DNA of 64,000 nucleotides from Megaleporinus macrocephalus (GCA_021613375.1 CM038727.1:1740481-1804480), one strand, 5' to 3'; positions 23,611 through 36,048 are shown, counted from the stretch's first letter. Notes: generated by a model not told the origin, from the letters alone. Made by a program: numbers and translations.

Positions 23611-24117
23611 CTATTTTCGGGATTCCCACCAAAATCTAGCAGACAGGAGCTGCTGAGTGCGCACCTCACCCAGATAACCAGAGGTAAGAGACAAATGACC
23701 CCATGTGATAAGCTTATTTCTAAATAGTGGGGGAACATATTTTTTACTAGGGGGACACTGGCTAGGAACTGGGGTCTTTTCTAGCGCTTTTTCAATGTCT
23801 TCGTCTATCTCCCAACAAATGGCAGCGACCTTGACAGAGATGGGGAGGATATACTCGCATTGGGCTGGCTCTTCGTCAATGTTTTGAATTTGTGAGAGTG
23901 CATCAGCCTTCTTGTTGCAGGAGCCTGGCCTGAATGAAATACTAAATCTAAAGTGCGAAAAGAACAATGAACAGCGGGCCTGGCACAGGTTCAACCGTTT
24001 AGCGGTTTTCAGGTATTCTAGGTTTTTGTGGTCTTTCAGTACCCGGAGGGGAAGATCAGCTCCCTTTAGCCAATGCCTCCATTCCTCAGCAAGGCTGAGT
24101 ATTTTGTCAGGCTTCAT
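23611..24117 (-). pseudogene. Ty3/Gypsy RNase H - integrase N-terminus fragment (168 aa open)
   Basis: The minus-strand frame has the RNase H end (EEWRHWLKGADLPLRVLKDH, KNLEYLKTAKRLN, then SFRPGSCNKKADALSQ) and the integrase zinc-binding linker (WGHLSLTSGYLGEVRTQQLL, SARFWW). Residues expected between MKPDKI and EEWRHW are missing, so it joins an internal deletion. Open but incomplete: no RT upstream and no integrase catalytic core downstream. Confidence 0.85.
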
Positions 24118-24124
24118 CTAGAAA

Positions 24125-24607
24125 GGATCAGATGAGCACAGAATACAATAACTTAATACTGTTTAATGATGAAACAGGGACGCAAGAGAGAGTGAAAGTC
24201 AAAAAGCCAGGCAGGAGGAGGGCAAACAAAACCGGTGGAGGGCAAACAGAGACAAAATAGGGCAGGGCAAAGACGAATTGTTAAAAGGGCAAGCGAAGGA
24301 TCAAAACCAGACATACATAAAGGGCTAGACATAAACCGAGGAGAAACAGGAGAAAAAACAATGTCAGTACCGGAGATACAATAACCAGAAAACACGCCGT
24401 AAGCTTTAGATAAATCCTCAGCAATACTCAGCAATAAGCACCGGAACTGCTGGCATATAATAGTCAGTTTGACAGCTGGCCCTAGAATTCCAGTGACGCC
24501 AACCAGGGGTAGTTAGCTGCTCGGCTGTCATGTGATTCGGAAGTGCCAACCTGGAGTTGTAGTTCTGAAACGCACTGGAGTTAGCGGAGATGCAGGAAGG
24601 CGTGACA
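24125..24607 (-). mobile_element. Gypsy LTR, minus orientation
   Basis: Starts on the minus strand with TGTCACGCC at 24607, the same start as the LTR-like ends near 32790 and 34800. It runs to about 24125, right before the RNase H piece. gag, protease and RT are therefore deleted from this copy. A GATA fragment resumes immediately outside at 24608. Confidence 0.6.
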
Positions 24608-25340
24608 GATAGATAAATATATAACTACAATTTCTGCTTTGTATTTATTTTTAAGTGCACAGTACATACTCAGGAAAGCTAAATAATGTCCTCTTGGACA
24701 TAGAGATTGACCTTTACATGGACTAATTACAGAGTACAAACTTAATCAGATTTTGTTCTTTCTTAAAAGCTGTCTGAAACACCAGCCTATGAGAATAGTG
24801 TTGATCACCAAACCAAACGATTACATGTTCTTTTTTAGCAACAGATAATAGATAAAGTTTATGGGCAGCAGGATGAGCAGTTTAATTGATCTTGTTAGCA
24901 ATGAGTTTTCATGTTGAACAAATATGTAAATCATAATTATAACCTGAATAATTCCCATGAAATAACACAGAAGAACACTTTTATCCAGGAAACATTCATC
25001 AAATTGGCTGTGCTCGCCCAATCCAAGGAGCTGTCTATGGCATTTCCAACATCTGACGATCCCTGATGTGTACATTTTCTGTACCATGATCTCCTCTAGC
25101 TATTCTAGGGCAACCTCTGAGTCTCCCTACAGCTTCCATGTAGCAGCCTCCCACAAAAAAGAAAAACACCTTTACAATTACAAAATGAAACTAAATGGGT
25201 CTGTGTTGTATTAAACTCCTTATTATTCCTGTCCCTGCTCTTCCCACAATCCCTTCTGTTAGTGAGAAGGAGGATTTGTGGAGATTGAAGAACATCCTTA
25301 GTTCTTTCTTCTTTTACCAGAAATATAAACTGTTGTGTTT
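24608..25340. other. no gene; C1q intron-like sequence at the end
   Basis: Up to about 25200 nothing is recognised. 25200-25340 matches the intron before exon A in units C and E (ends in TTTTACCAGAAATATAAAC). Confidence 0.5.
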
Positions 25341-25347
25341 ACTGCAG

Positions 25348-25850
25348 AGAGAAAAGTGGTGTTTTCAGTAGGACTCTTAGAAGGTAAAAGTGGTAATACT
25401 GGACCGTAGAGTACTGCGATCACTCTGGTCTACAAACGCATCTTCACCAACATCGGCAACGCTTACAACCCAGCTACAGGTAGACGCTTCATATACAAGA
25501 TACATACTAAATGTATTTATTATATTGAATTAAAAACCTTCACTATACTGTGATGTGTGTTTGTTTATAGGATATTTCACTGCGTCTGTGAGAGGAGTCT
25601 ATCAGTTCAGCTTCTTTGTCCGTGCAAATGGTGGAAGAGGTGTATCAGTGGCCCTACATAATAACGGATATCACGTAGCTGAAGCACATACTTCCAACCC
25701 CAGGGCGGTTTGAGCTGCTCTAACGGAGTCTCACTCTAACTGGACGTAGGAGATGTCGTCTGTCTGAAACTCAGTGCTAATACGTGGATATATGAGGATG
25801 GGTTCCATCACAGCAACATCAATGGTCAATTGCTGTTCTCTGAGCAGCTC
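25348..25850 (+). pseudogene. C1q A+B cassette, dead
   Basis: Exon A 25348-25479 keeps its 132-nt length and splice sites but has an in-frame TAG where TGPYS is expected (reads NTGP then stop). Exon B from 25571 starts well (YFTASVRGVYQFSFFVRANG), then shifts frame near 25700 and loses the normal stop. The 3' flank is type III. No leader exon lies close upstream. Confidence 0.85.
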
Positions 25851-26830
25851 ATTATTAAATAGTAGTAAATCTGTTTCCATGTACCATCATCTTCACAGCT
25901 AAGGTAAAAAAAAATATTCACTCATAATAAAATATTAACTAATATGTTCCATTGCTTATCTGACTTCATAAAACAACACATAATAAAGAGTTTAAGATTA
26001 TCTTAACTAAGGACACTAGAGTTGAGAAGGAACTGATAGAAGTTATTGTTCTTCTCTCATCAGAGAGATATTCCACTTTCAGGTTATCATGAGATCAAAG
26101 TTGGCTCGTGTTGATGCGGCTCTTCAGTACCAACAGTAAACAACTACATCACACATACATAAAACAGATAGTACTGAGCTTATTTCTCTGGTCAGGGAAG
26201 CTGAAGTGTTTCCTTTGACACTGAGAAATCCTTCATATTCAAATATCTTTAAATCTTCTAGTGAAGGTCAGACTCTCACACTTGTGGCTTACAAGCTTAG
26301 TCAGAAAAAGATAATCCAAACCCGAAGTCACAAGTAGTCATAAACCAGGAAAACTCAGCTATGGAGGACTATACCCAGAGCTATACCCAGTCTGCAGGTT
26401 GATAGGAGGGACTTCCTAACTATACCGATCTGCCTACTTGTTACGTTGCAAAGAAATTGAGAAAACTGAGAATCCATGTATCCTGTATAAGTACGAACTC
26501 TTAAACTCAACTCACAATCTCTTCTCATACTATATGTTGAAGACACTTAATGTTCATTTTATCAAATGTACAGATCTTAATTCATTTTCTCTGAAATCTC
26601 TTGTTTGGAACACACAGACCCTGAATGTGGGAGAAAGGTTTCTTTAATAAACACTGTATAGTAATCAGCCTACACTATTTAACTTCCTCTTCACAAGAAA
26701 ACGTGCTGCCACCACAACAACATCACGTTTCTGTTCTTTATGATGTTTTCAAGGATCAGATGAGATACATATGAGTTCTGAAAGATTTTCATGTTCCAGA
26801 GTGAGTTTAAGAGCACACAGCACCAACGTG
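25851..26830. other. type III C1q 3' flank joined to P2 upstream region
   Basis: 25880-26330 is shared with 34100-34560, and 26340-26830 is shared in part with 35220-35960 and 53000-53290. No coding exon was seen. Confidence 0.6.
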
Positions 26831-26835
26831 ATACA

Positions 26836-26867
26836 GTTAATATCTAACCACTGTACACTATAAATAT
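26836..26867 (+). promoter_or_regulatory. P2 core promoter of unit C
   Basis: GTTAATATCTAAC (26836-26848), a weaker HNF1-like palindrome, is followed by CTATAAATATATG at 26858-26870. The spacing is the same as in P1, but the TATA box is a clean TATAAATA. Confidence 0.5.
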
Positions 26868-27576
26868 ATGAGTAAGACTCCACCACTGCATGAACCTGTT
26901 TCTCTGCTGGTGTTGCTGTGCTGCAGTCTGATGGAGGGTCAGTCGGTCAGTGTGAGTCATTATGAAGGCAGAGGGAACCAGATTCAGGCTGAGAACCCCA
27001 GAACTGAACCTCCAGCCACAACCTCCACCCAACAGAGCTGCCAGCCGGACCTCCACTCTGTACTGAGAGAGATGAGCGCTATGCTGGCAGAGCAACATGG
27101 AGACCAGACTGAGAGCCAGTGAGAGTCAAACAGAGGAACTGAAGAAGAAGGTTGAAGGTAAGTCATGAAACTGGTATATCTAAGGTCTGTTGCTAAAGTG
27201 GTAAGAGAGATTAGTTTGAAATAACAGTTGCTATGCTGACTTACAGCCTGACTTCATTCATAGGGTGCTTTCACATCTACCTACCAAAATATCAGATGTG
27301 GAAGGAGCTGGTCCAGAACAGAGGACCAAGATTTGGTCCAGAGAAAAGAGAGATGGTTTCAGTCTGGATCAAACTAAACCACGATTCTGTTCAGTGTGTT
27401 TTTTTGGAGGGTCTGAACTTTCAGATCAATTACAGGAAGCTCCAGTAGGTTATGTTATGTACCTCACTGGAAATAGCCTACTGCATACTGCTCAGGTAGT
27501 GACTTCCCCAGTACACCAAAGTTATCCGGACGACTTACTGCTAAATATTCCAGTACGCTGCCAAACTTAACTTTCA

Positions 27577-27579
<3 letters not shown>

Positions 27580-27662
<83 letters not shown>
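27580..27662. repeat. (TA)n microsatellite beside MITE
   Basis: About 80 bp of TA. The paralogous position in unit F (59093-59178) has the same. ORFs of alternating Ile/Tyr here are artefacts. Confidence 0.95.
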
Positions 27663-27671
<9 letters not shown>

Positions 27672-27677
27672 TACACA

Positions 27678-28121
27678 CCAGTCAGCCAAAACATTAAATC
27701 CACCTCCTTATATCTACAGCTCTACAGACCATATAGGAGCTGTTCCACTCACACCAACACAACACACACTAACACACCACCACCACGTCAGTGTCACTGC
27801 AGTGCTGAGAATGACCCACCACTCTAATAGTATCTGCTCTGTGGTGGTCCTGTGGGGGTCCTGATCATTAAAGAACAGAGTAATAAAGTATACAGAGAAT
27901 CAGCTCCTGTATGGTCAGTGGAGCTGATACAGTGGACAGTGAGTGGAGGTCCTGTATGGTCAGTGGAGCTGATACAGTGGACAGTGAGTGGAGGTCCTGT
28001 ATGGTCAGTGGAGCTGATACAGTGGACAGTGAGTGGAGGTCCTGTATGGTCAGTGGAGCTGATACAGTGGACAGTGAGTGGAGATATAAGGAGGTGGTTT
28101 AATGTTATGGCTGATCACTGG
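27678..28121. mobile_element. MITE with internal 45-bp tandem repeat (4 copies)
   Basis: Ends CAGTCAGCCAAAACATTAAA and GGTTTAATGTTATGGCTGAT are inverted repeats with mismatches. Inside, a 45-bp unit (TATGGTCAGTGGAGCTGATA core) repeats four times at about 27907-28084. As 45 is divisible by three, it creates repeated ORFs that are not genes. Confidence 0.75.
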
Positions 28122-28290
28122 TCTAAGAAACGAGGCTAAACTATGAAGTTACTGAGCTGATGATGTTCTGTTCATGCTGTGTTCAACACACTTTAATCTC
28201 CTGCTGTATATCCAGCTCAGTCGGTGAATCAGAGTAACATGGAGGTCAGATTCGAGACTGAACTGGAGGAGCTGAAAGTGAAGAATGATG

Positions 28291-29400
28291 GTAAATATCC
28301 AGAACTGATTCAGTCATAAATACATTAGATGAATATTTTATGTGTTTTTTACTTTAACTGTATTTTATGAATTTTAATGAAGAGAAAACTTCTACCAGTC
28401 ATCTCCGTTAATGTGTTACAGTGTGGGATTTGATGATGATATTTAGTGAAATAAACATGCCTTCATTGTAAATACTTTGTACTACCAAAAGTCTGTTTGT
28501 GCCTGTTTCTATCATTTACCACCATTTACTGATTAAGACTGGATCATAACATCAGCTCATTATTTAATTCATCACTAGCACTAATCTTTTTTGAACGTAC
28601 TGCAGCTCTGAAGAACAATAATGGATGTATATTTATAAATTAAGTTAATCAGACAAACACGAAACACTATGTGTTCATACTGTCAGTGTTAGAAACCCCT
28701 GTGTTCCTTTATACTCTTTTTTATACTCTTACTTTATTAGCATTTTCCATACGTATCAATTCTTTCAGATTGTTCATTAACTAAATTTCTATAAAACTCC
28801 TTATTAGTTCTATAAACTTAGACCGTAGCTGCTCTTCCCACAATCCCGTCTGTTAGTGAGACGGAGGATTTGAACCTACCAGCAGGTCTGTTACTTTATT
28901 AATTAGAATTATTATACAGCCTCATATGTATTGCTGATTCATGCTCAAAACCTCAAGGACATCACATGGTTTGCGTCCCAAGATTTTTGAAACAACAAAT
29001 ATAAGCCTTCTTGGTACATGCTAATGTCATGTGAAAGTCACACGATGTTTTTATGTGGAGTACATATCAACGGTTTTAATGTTTGAAAATCATAAGATGT
29101 TTTCAACAGAGAAGCTCCTGAGGTCTATAACAGTGGTAGTCTGTTTAAATGTATGGTTCGATCTATGTAAAGAGGAGGGGTGACACCCTCCTCTTCAGAA
29201 AGTGTTTAAAATGTGAACATGTCGTCTTACCTGCGTGTACCTGGAGAGACATTCTCCATTTGGAACGAAAATAAAAGAACCTGCACTTCTGTCCAATGAG
29301 TCTTCTATAATCTTTTCAAATCTTTCTTTAGTTATTTTACTTTAGTTTGTTTTATTAGTGACTTAGCCTGTGGTGTAAAGTTGTATTATTTACTATGTTT
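28291..29400. other. C1q intron sequence, no other gene
   Basis: 28291-28900 matches introns at 48355-49070 and 60065-60520. 28940-29400 contains unassigned sequence that is partly shared with 60520-60580. Confidence 0.5.
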
Positions 29401-29608
29401 CAAAAAAACAACAACATCCTCAATTCATTCCAGAAATATAAACTGTTGTGTTTACTGCAGAGAGAAAAGTGGTGTTTTCAGCTTCACTCACAGGAGGTGA
29501 TGTTTATCATACTGGACCGTACAGCGCTGACATCACTCTGGTCTACAAACGCGTCTTCACCAACATCGGCAAAGCTTACAACCCAGCTACAGGTAGATGG
29601 TTTATATG

Positions 29609-30591
29609 CAGTGGCAAGAAAAAGTATGAACTTTGAAATGACCTGGTTTTCTGCATTAATTGCTCATCTTAACATAACACCACAAACACTTATAATATTT
29701 CATAACCTCCAACAAATGTTTCCACTAGCTGCTGATCAGACCTGCACAACGTTCAGGAGGAATTTTGGACCATTCTTCCTTACAGAACTGCTTCAGCTCA
29801 GCTGTATTCTTAGGATTTCTGGTGTGAACAGCTTTCTTGAGGTCATTCCAAAGCATTTCTATTGGATTCAGGTCTGGACTCTGACTGGGACTCTCCAAAA
29901 GGTGTCCTGCTGCTTCACCCAACTTCTATTGAGATTCATGGCCCTGCCATGGACACCATGCCTGTTCAATGATTTGCGTGTGGTAGACTCATGAACAGAG
30001 ATGTTACCCAGTTCCAGTGACTCACTCAAGCCTTTATCTGTTACTCTAGGATTCTTTTTGACCTCCCTGAGTATTCTGAGTTGTCCCTTTGGAGTCCATT
30101 TGGCAGGGCGCCTACTTCTAGGGAGAGTAGCCACAGCACTAAACCGTCTTCATTTATATATAGTGTGTGTTTAACTGTGGATGGTTAATACCTGAATTAT
30201 TACTCTGTAATGCTTTCTAGTTCTATGCTTGGTTCATATCAGATGCTTCTTGTGAATAGCAAACTCAAAAGTTTGAGTGTCTTTTATAAGTCAAAGTAGC
30301 TCTACACCTCGCTCCAATCTCGGTTCATTGATTGGACTACAGGTTTGCTAACTTCTGACTCTAATTAGCTTTTGTAGAAGCCATTAGCATAAGGGTTCTT
30401 ACTGTTTCCACCAGCACTGTGAATGTTTAATGAATGTGTCCAATACATACATTAAATATTATAACTGTTTGTGTGGCATCACATCGAGTTTGTCCATACT
30501 TGTGACTAAAATGTAGATCAGATCACGCTTTATGACCAATTAATGCAGAAAACCAGGTCATTTCGAAGTTCACATACTATTCCTGCCACTG
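29609..30591 (-). mobile_element. non-autonomous Tc1 element in a C1q intron
   Basis: 983 bp with inverted ends CAGTGGCAAGAAAAAGTATG and TATTCCTGCCACTG, and a TA target (left copy mutated to TG at 29607-29608, right TA at 30592-30593). The empty site can be read in the paralogous intron at 25480-25510. The minus strand carries a transposase N-terminus (KGQLRILREVKKNPRVTD at about 30085) fused by internal deletion to a C-terminus (SQSPDLNPIEMLWNDLKKAV at about 29880). The middle, with the first catalytic Asp residues, is missing. Confidence 0.9.
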
Positions 30592-31279
30592 TACAAGATA
30601 CATACTAAATGTATTTATTATACTGAATTAAAAACCTTCACTATACTGTGATGTTTGTTTGTTTATAGGAAATTTCACTGCACCTGTGAGAGGAGTCTAT
30701 CAGTTCACATTCTCTGCTCGTGGAACTGGTGGAAGAGGTGTAGCAGTGGCCCTACATAAGAACGGGCAACACGAAGTTGGAGCATATGCTGAACAATCTC
30801 AGGGCAGTTTGAGTGCCTCTAACGGAGTTTCACTCTTACTGGACGTAGGAGACGTCGTCTGTGTGAAACTCAGACCTGATATGTGGATATCTGATGATTG
30901 GTTCCATCACAGCACCTTCAGTGGTCAAATGCTGTTTTCTGTTTGAGCAGTTCATCATTAAATGGACAATGACAGGAGTTCAGAAGATGAGATGACCAGC
31001 ACTTCTTTGTTTTTTTCTTTGTTTCTCATTTGTTTCCATCTGAGAGCAGATTTCTGATGGTGTACTAGTAATACTCTGTAGTCTGGAGTTGCAGTGACTA
31101 AAGGGATTAAAGGAAAAAACATGTACTAAAATGTGAACTCTGTTGTGTAACCCTGGTCAGTATTAACACAGCACAGACTCGCACTGCTGAAATACAGTAC
31201 TGGTTTTAGATCATTCAGTATTTAAGGACTTTATAAAGACTAAAATCTACCAGCACCAAATTTATCAGCCCCACTGACC

Positions 31280-31740
31280 ACATACCACCAGACGACCAAA
31301 GAAGGGAGCTCCCAGACCTGTCATGATCAGGGATAGAGACCCTCCCCAAAGGGAAACCCCACTGTTGACGAGCAGACAGGCTTAGAGACAGTCACCTAGG
31401 ATGGCCACCTCGGCTACTAGCGGACGGGCTTCAGGACGACTTGCTAAGACGACCCCTGGCACAGCACCTAAGCCCCCTACTGGTGGCCGGCTGCATTTGG
31501 CTGACCCCTTACACATGCTTTTTCAGCAAGTTCCTGTAAGAACTCAGAATAGGCCCCCTGGTGGTCAGTAGACTCATGTTTTGGCTGCTTCGTCGGTTGG
31601 TTTGGGTCCTGAATATCCAACCACAGGAGAAACAGCCTCTGAAAGCCTGTGGCTGTACTGCCAGTGCTCTGAGACAACTATCTAACTTGGTGACGGAGGT
31701 GACGTGTACAAACCTATCAGTGTGCATGCGGCTGTTTCAG
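31280..31740. mobile_element. probable retroelement fragment
   Basis: Starts where the type II C1q flank breaks off (about 31283). It shares GAAGGGAGCTCCCAGACC with the Gypsy debris at about 32874. No protein domain could be assigned. 31740-32600 beyond it is AT-rich (31960-32140) and without genes; 32330-32480 matches the flank at 35630-35800. Confidence 0.35.
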
Positions 31741-32609
31741 TAACAGATTCATTCACATCACAGACACATACGCGTCACTTACATCTATAAACGTTAACCG
31801 TCAACATAGCCAACAATTCCATCTGATGATTAACGAGGCTTGTAGTGTGAAGTAGACTTACACTCTCCGTTTACTTGTGAAGTGGTGTTTTTGGTCTTTT
31901 CTCTGGTATTTCAGATACAAGAGACCAACAATGCTGTTTTAGTAGTACAGTAATATAATAAAAATATAGAATATCTGACAAATTAAGAAATATATATATA
32001 TAAAGGTAAGAGCAAAATAAACATAAAATAAAATAAATATATATTCTGAGATAATAATAAAGAAATGCACAATATATATATTAATATACATAAATATACA
32101 AATAAATGTACAAACAGTGGTTACACTTGCTAATACATTCATATCTGCTCGTAGGAAACCACAACATTCCTCACCTACAATGAGAAATTAGTATTACTGT
32201 GTAAAGTGAACTGACTACAAAGTGTATCTGTGTATCTGGGACCTAAAAATCACCTCTACAAGCCCACATATAACCCATATAGGGAACACATGGACACTGT
32301 GGCTGAGATCTCTTCTCATACTGTATGCTGAAGACACTTTCCAAATTTGCTAAACAAGAACTATATCCACTGTGTTAATGTTCATTTTATCAAATGTACA
32401 AATCTTAATTAATTTTCTCTGAAATCTCTTGTTTGGAACACACAGACCCTGAATGTGGGAGAAAGTTTTCTTTAATAAACACCTGTCAGGACAAAAGAAC
32501 TTGAGTTGACACAGCAGAGCTAAAAGTCAGATTTTAAAAGTCTGAATATTGAACAATTTGGAAATTAAACACAACAACAAAGTACGACAGACTTAACAGA
32601 AGGGCGAGT

Positions 32610-33260
32610 TAAGTCTGGACTCTAAGAAGTGTCAGGAGAACAGAAGGTGAGTCGAAGACCAGCGAGTCAATCAAACAGGCAACCAGAACCAGGGGGAAAG
32701 CAAGAGTGGGTGCGACATTGGACAGTGCATTCTGGGAAATGGAGTCCGGGAGACCAGAAGTGTCAGGGAGACCCAGAGGCGTGACAGTACCCTCTCCCAG
32801 GAGTCTGAGAGAGACGAGGAATGAAGACGAGGGCAACTATGGCAACCACTCCTAATACCACCAAACGATCAAAGAAGGGAGCTCCCAGACCTTGAGACGC
32901 TCCCAGACCTCAATACGCTGATGGGTCTGTTCCCATACCTCCTTACTCCATCGCATCCAATGTTCCACATAAGGCACGTCCGACAACTGACAGGACCAGG
33001 ACATGAGAGGGGGTTGGTCACTGAGCATACACTGAATCAGTGTGATGGTGTAGTGGAACTGGTGAGTGAGCTCTGAGCCATTTCGGCCCAGGGCAAATAC
33101 ACAGACCAGTCATTCTGATTATCCTGACAGTAAACCCGTAAAAAACAAGTTCCTGATTGGTCCTCTCACATTGACCATTGCTTTGTGGGTGGTACCCTGA
33201 GGTGAGGCTGAGAGAAATACCCAGTCTTTCATAAAAGCTGTCCAGACTTGTGAGGTGAAT
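32610..33260 (-). mobile_element. Gypsy integrase end plus LTR start, minus strand
   Basis: Minus-strand reading from 33255 gives an integrase core piece ([14 protein letters not shown]) and a degraded C-terminal part (PYVEHWMRWSKEVWEQTHQR). This is followed by a purine-rich GGGAGAGGGTAC and an LTR-like TGTCACGCC start near 32788. Frames are broken throughout. Confidence 0.65.
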
Positions 33261-33690
33261 TGGTTATTTTACGAGTATGTTGAATATGAGCAGGCAAATA
33301 AGTAAGTAGTGCTTTTCTATACATCAGTGTGTTTATTTAACCCTTTCCAAGCTTCTCCTAAACAACCCAGTATTATTTACAGTTCTCATCTAATACCTGC
33401 TTTGACTGCTCAGTACTTCATTAAGCTAAATCAAGATTTGCTGCTGAAGGAACTGAACACATTCATACAATGTCTGGGGCGTCCAGGAGAAATCTGGAAC
33501 CTAACTGGAGCTCAAGATATGATCTACTTCTCTCACAGTAAGATATTCATGTTTCATTTTGTATTGTATGTATGATTATTTACATCTGTTCTAATCAGAT
33601 CTGCTGTTCTTACTGGTCAACATACACTTATTAATCAGATAAACACTTTTTCACTATCAGATAATTTGTACCAATAATGTATGTTTAAAT
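33261..33690 (+). other. unassigned stretch before a lone C1q exon
   Basis: An open frame 33309-33575 has no recognised domain. The expected C1q exon A is absent here. Confidence 0.3.
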
Positions 33691-33692
33691 AG

Positions 33693-33967
33693 GATATTTC
33701 ACTTCGCCTGTGAGAGTCTATCAGTTCAGATTCCACATCTACGGAGTGAGTGCAAGAATCGTAGAAGCGGTCTTACATAAGAACAGACAATTCGTCGCTG
33801 GAGCGTTCGCTAATCAAAACCAACACGTTGTTAATTCCTCTAACGGAGTCTCTCTCTTACTGGACGTAGGAGATGCTGTGTGTCTGAAGCTCAGAGCCAG
33901 TACCTGGATATATGATAACTGGTTCCATTACAGCACCTTCAGTGGTCAAATACTGTTCTCTGTTTAA
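33693..33967 (+). pseudogene. lone C1q exon B (open, no exon A or leader)
   Basis: Open from the TTTAAATAG acceptor to TAA at 33965-33967 and 275 nt long. A 3-nt loss removes one residue (YFTSPVRVYQFRF instead of VRGVYQ). It is the most divergent B exon: HIYGVSARIVEAVLHKNRQF then VAGAFANQNQHVV. The conserved SNGVSLLLDVGDAVCLKL and HYSTFSGQILFSV remain. It has a type III 3' flank. With no exon A it could only be used as an alternative B exon of unit C (donor at 29592). Confidence 0.7.
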
Positions 33968-34570
33968 GCAGCTCATCGTTAAACAGTAGATGGAACAAGA
34001 AATGTGTTTCCATGAACATGAAACTATTTGTTCTCTGTGATGATTATTGGCTGAAACTGAAGGATGTTCATTATCTTTTGAACTCGTGTACCATCATCTT
34101 CTTCACAGCTAAGGTGAAATAAATATTCACTCAAAATACAATATCAACTAAAATGTTCCATTGCTTATCTGACTTCATAAAATAACACATAATAAAGAGT
34201 TTGAGCTGCAAGTCGTGACGTTATGCTGGATTATCTTAACTAAGTACACTAGAGTTGAGAAGGAACTGATAGAAGTTATTGCTCTTCTCTTATCAGAGAG
34301 ATATTCCACTTTCAGGTTATCAAGAGATCAAAGTTGGCTCGTGTTGATGCGGCTCTTCAGTACCAACAGTAAACAACCACATCACACACACACACATAAA
34401 ACAGATAGTACTGAGCTTATTTCTCTGGACAGGGAAGCTGAGGTGTTTCCTTTGACGCTAAGAAATCCTTCATATTTAAATATCTAAGTGTTCTAGTGAA
34501 GGTCAGACTCTCGCGCTAGTGGCTTACAAGCTTATTTACCCGCAGTCACAAGTAGTCATAAACCAGGATA
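33968..34570. other. type III C1q 3' flank
   Basis: Matches 25860-26340. Interrupted at about 34580 by Gypsy sequence. Confidence 0.6.
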
Positions 34571-34576
34571 ACTCAG

Positions 34577-35261
34577 CTATGGAGGACATTCAGACACGTA
34601 CTCAATCAAACAAAACAGCACAAGCTGTGCAAAAAGCCAAACTCCAAAGAAACAGGTGAGCACAATCAGTACAGGTGAGGAAGATCCAGGATTCACTGCC
34701 GGCCGCATGTGGGAAGACATGAACACCTGAAGGGTTCTGGGAAATGAAGTTCCCAGGTTCTTGGCTTTGTACTGAGCTGAAGGGTGGCGTGACAGGAGGA
34801 TGATCGTGGCAACCACCAATCACACGACCTTTTGATGGACAGGCGTGGAATCTCCAACACGCATACTAGAGTGAGTCTTGGAACTCACTGGCCTGGAACT
34901 GGGTAATGTCTTCCTAGGTCTTCCCAAGGTTCCTCGGGACCAACACACTCTCAGTCAATGAGCTACTGAAGAGACCTCCCCTTCTCCTGGAGTCCAGCAC
35001 CTGAAGAACGGTGTAAATTAGGATGCCTTCCACTTTCAGCCGAGCAGGTGGTACATCATCAGGTGAAGCCTTGTTCAACCAACCTGGAACAATAGGCTTG
35101 ACAAATAAGAACCTGAGAGGGTGAATCAAGTTGATAACCAACAACATTGATCTTCTTGGATATCTTGAAGCTGGGTTGAAGCTTCTCATAAACCTTGCTG
35201 AACCTGAAGTCCATGGTCGAGAGCTATACCCAGTCAGCAGGTTGATAGGAGGAACTTCCAC
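34577..35261 (-). pseudogene. Gypsy integrase C-terminus/chromodomain remnant with LTR start
   Basis: The minus-strand frame 35261-34914 contains GSARFMRSFNPASRYPRRSM and IEGILIYTVLQVLDSRRRGG-like residues (actual start VEGILIYTV), as in the chromodomain tail of fish Gypsy integrases. Further on the minus strand, near 34795, TGTCACGCC marks a probable LTR start. Not functional. Confidence 0.6.
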
Positions 35262-35979
35262 ACTACACCGATCTGCTTACTTGTTGTTACGTTGCAAAGA
35301 AATTGAGAAAACTGAGAATCCATGTATCCTGTATAGGTGCGAGTAAGAACCCTTGAACTCGACTCACCTCTTCTAGCTCCTGTGCTAAATCCCACTTCTG
35401 ACACCAATGTAGCATCAACATAGAGTACAGAAAGCAGGTACTTCAACAGACAGCAGGAAACGCCCATTCAGTAGTAACCCAAACATGAAATCCAGGAGGG
35501 GGTAATGTGGGAGTACATACCAGTTGGGAAGGGTAGAGACTTCTAAATACTATTTACACACTAAGCCCACCCTCCTCTACTCACAACTTCTACAATCTAA
35601 TAGTACTTTTTCAGTCATACAATCTCTTCTCATACTATATGACTATAAGACACTTTCCAAATTTGCTAAACAAGAACTATATCAACTGTGTTAATGTTTA
35701 TTTTATCAAATGTACAGATCTTAATTAATTTTCTCTGAAATCTCTTGTTTGGAACACACAGACCCTGAATGTGGGAGAAAGATTTCTTTAATAAACATCG
35801 TATAGTAATCAGCCTTCATCATTTAACTTGACCTTCACAAGAAAACGTGCTGCCACCACAACAACATCACGTTTCTGTTCTTTATGATGTTTTCAAGGAT
35901 CAGATGAGATACATATCAGTTCTGAAAGATGTTCATGTTCCAGAGTGAGTTTAAGAGCACACAGCACCAACGTGATACA

Positions 35980-36010
35980 GTTAATATCTAACCACTGTAC
36001 ACTATAAATA
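35980..36010 (+). promoter_or_regulatory. P2 core promoter of unit D
   Basis: GTTAATATCTAAC at 35980-35992 and TATAAATA at 36003-36010, 39-48 bp before the candidate ATGs at 36049 and 36058. Confidence 0.55.
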
Positions 36011-36048
36011 TATGAGTATGACTCCACCACTGGAAGACAAAGACGAGC

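Larger units (their letters stand above)
26868..30946 (+). pseudogene. C1q gene of unit C, leader broken, C1q domain open
   Basis: The leader region (to 27157) has lost the usual ATG context. The only in-frame ATG (26868) sits inside the TATA box, so it is unlikely to be transcribed. A 38-nt deletion (MLAE joined to QHGDQ) shifts the frame to a stop near 27120. Later exons are well kept: coil exon 28216-28290 (QSVNQSNMEVRFETELEELK), exon A 29461-29592 and exon B 30669-30946, phases matching. Exon B starts NFTAPVRG, creating an N-glycosylation sequon where others have YFTAP. A Tc1 element sits in the last intron. The type II poly(A) signal is mutated to AAAAAA near 31112. Confidence 0.8.

Noticed and set aside
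27464..27703. Ile/Tyr repeat ORFs (also 58962-59297)
   Set aside because: TA microsatellite read-through.
29395..29994. 199-aa plus-strand ORF
   Set aside because: Joins an off-frame reading of C1q exon A with the antisense of a Tc1 transposase.
33309..33575. 88-aa ORF as a possible C1q exon A
   Set aside because: No C1q motifs (TGPYS, ITLVYK, NIGNAY) and no suitable donor.
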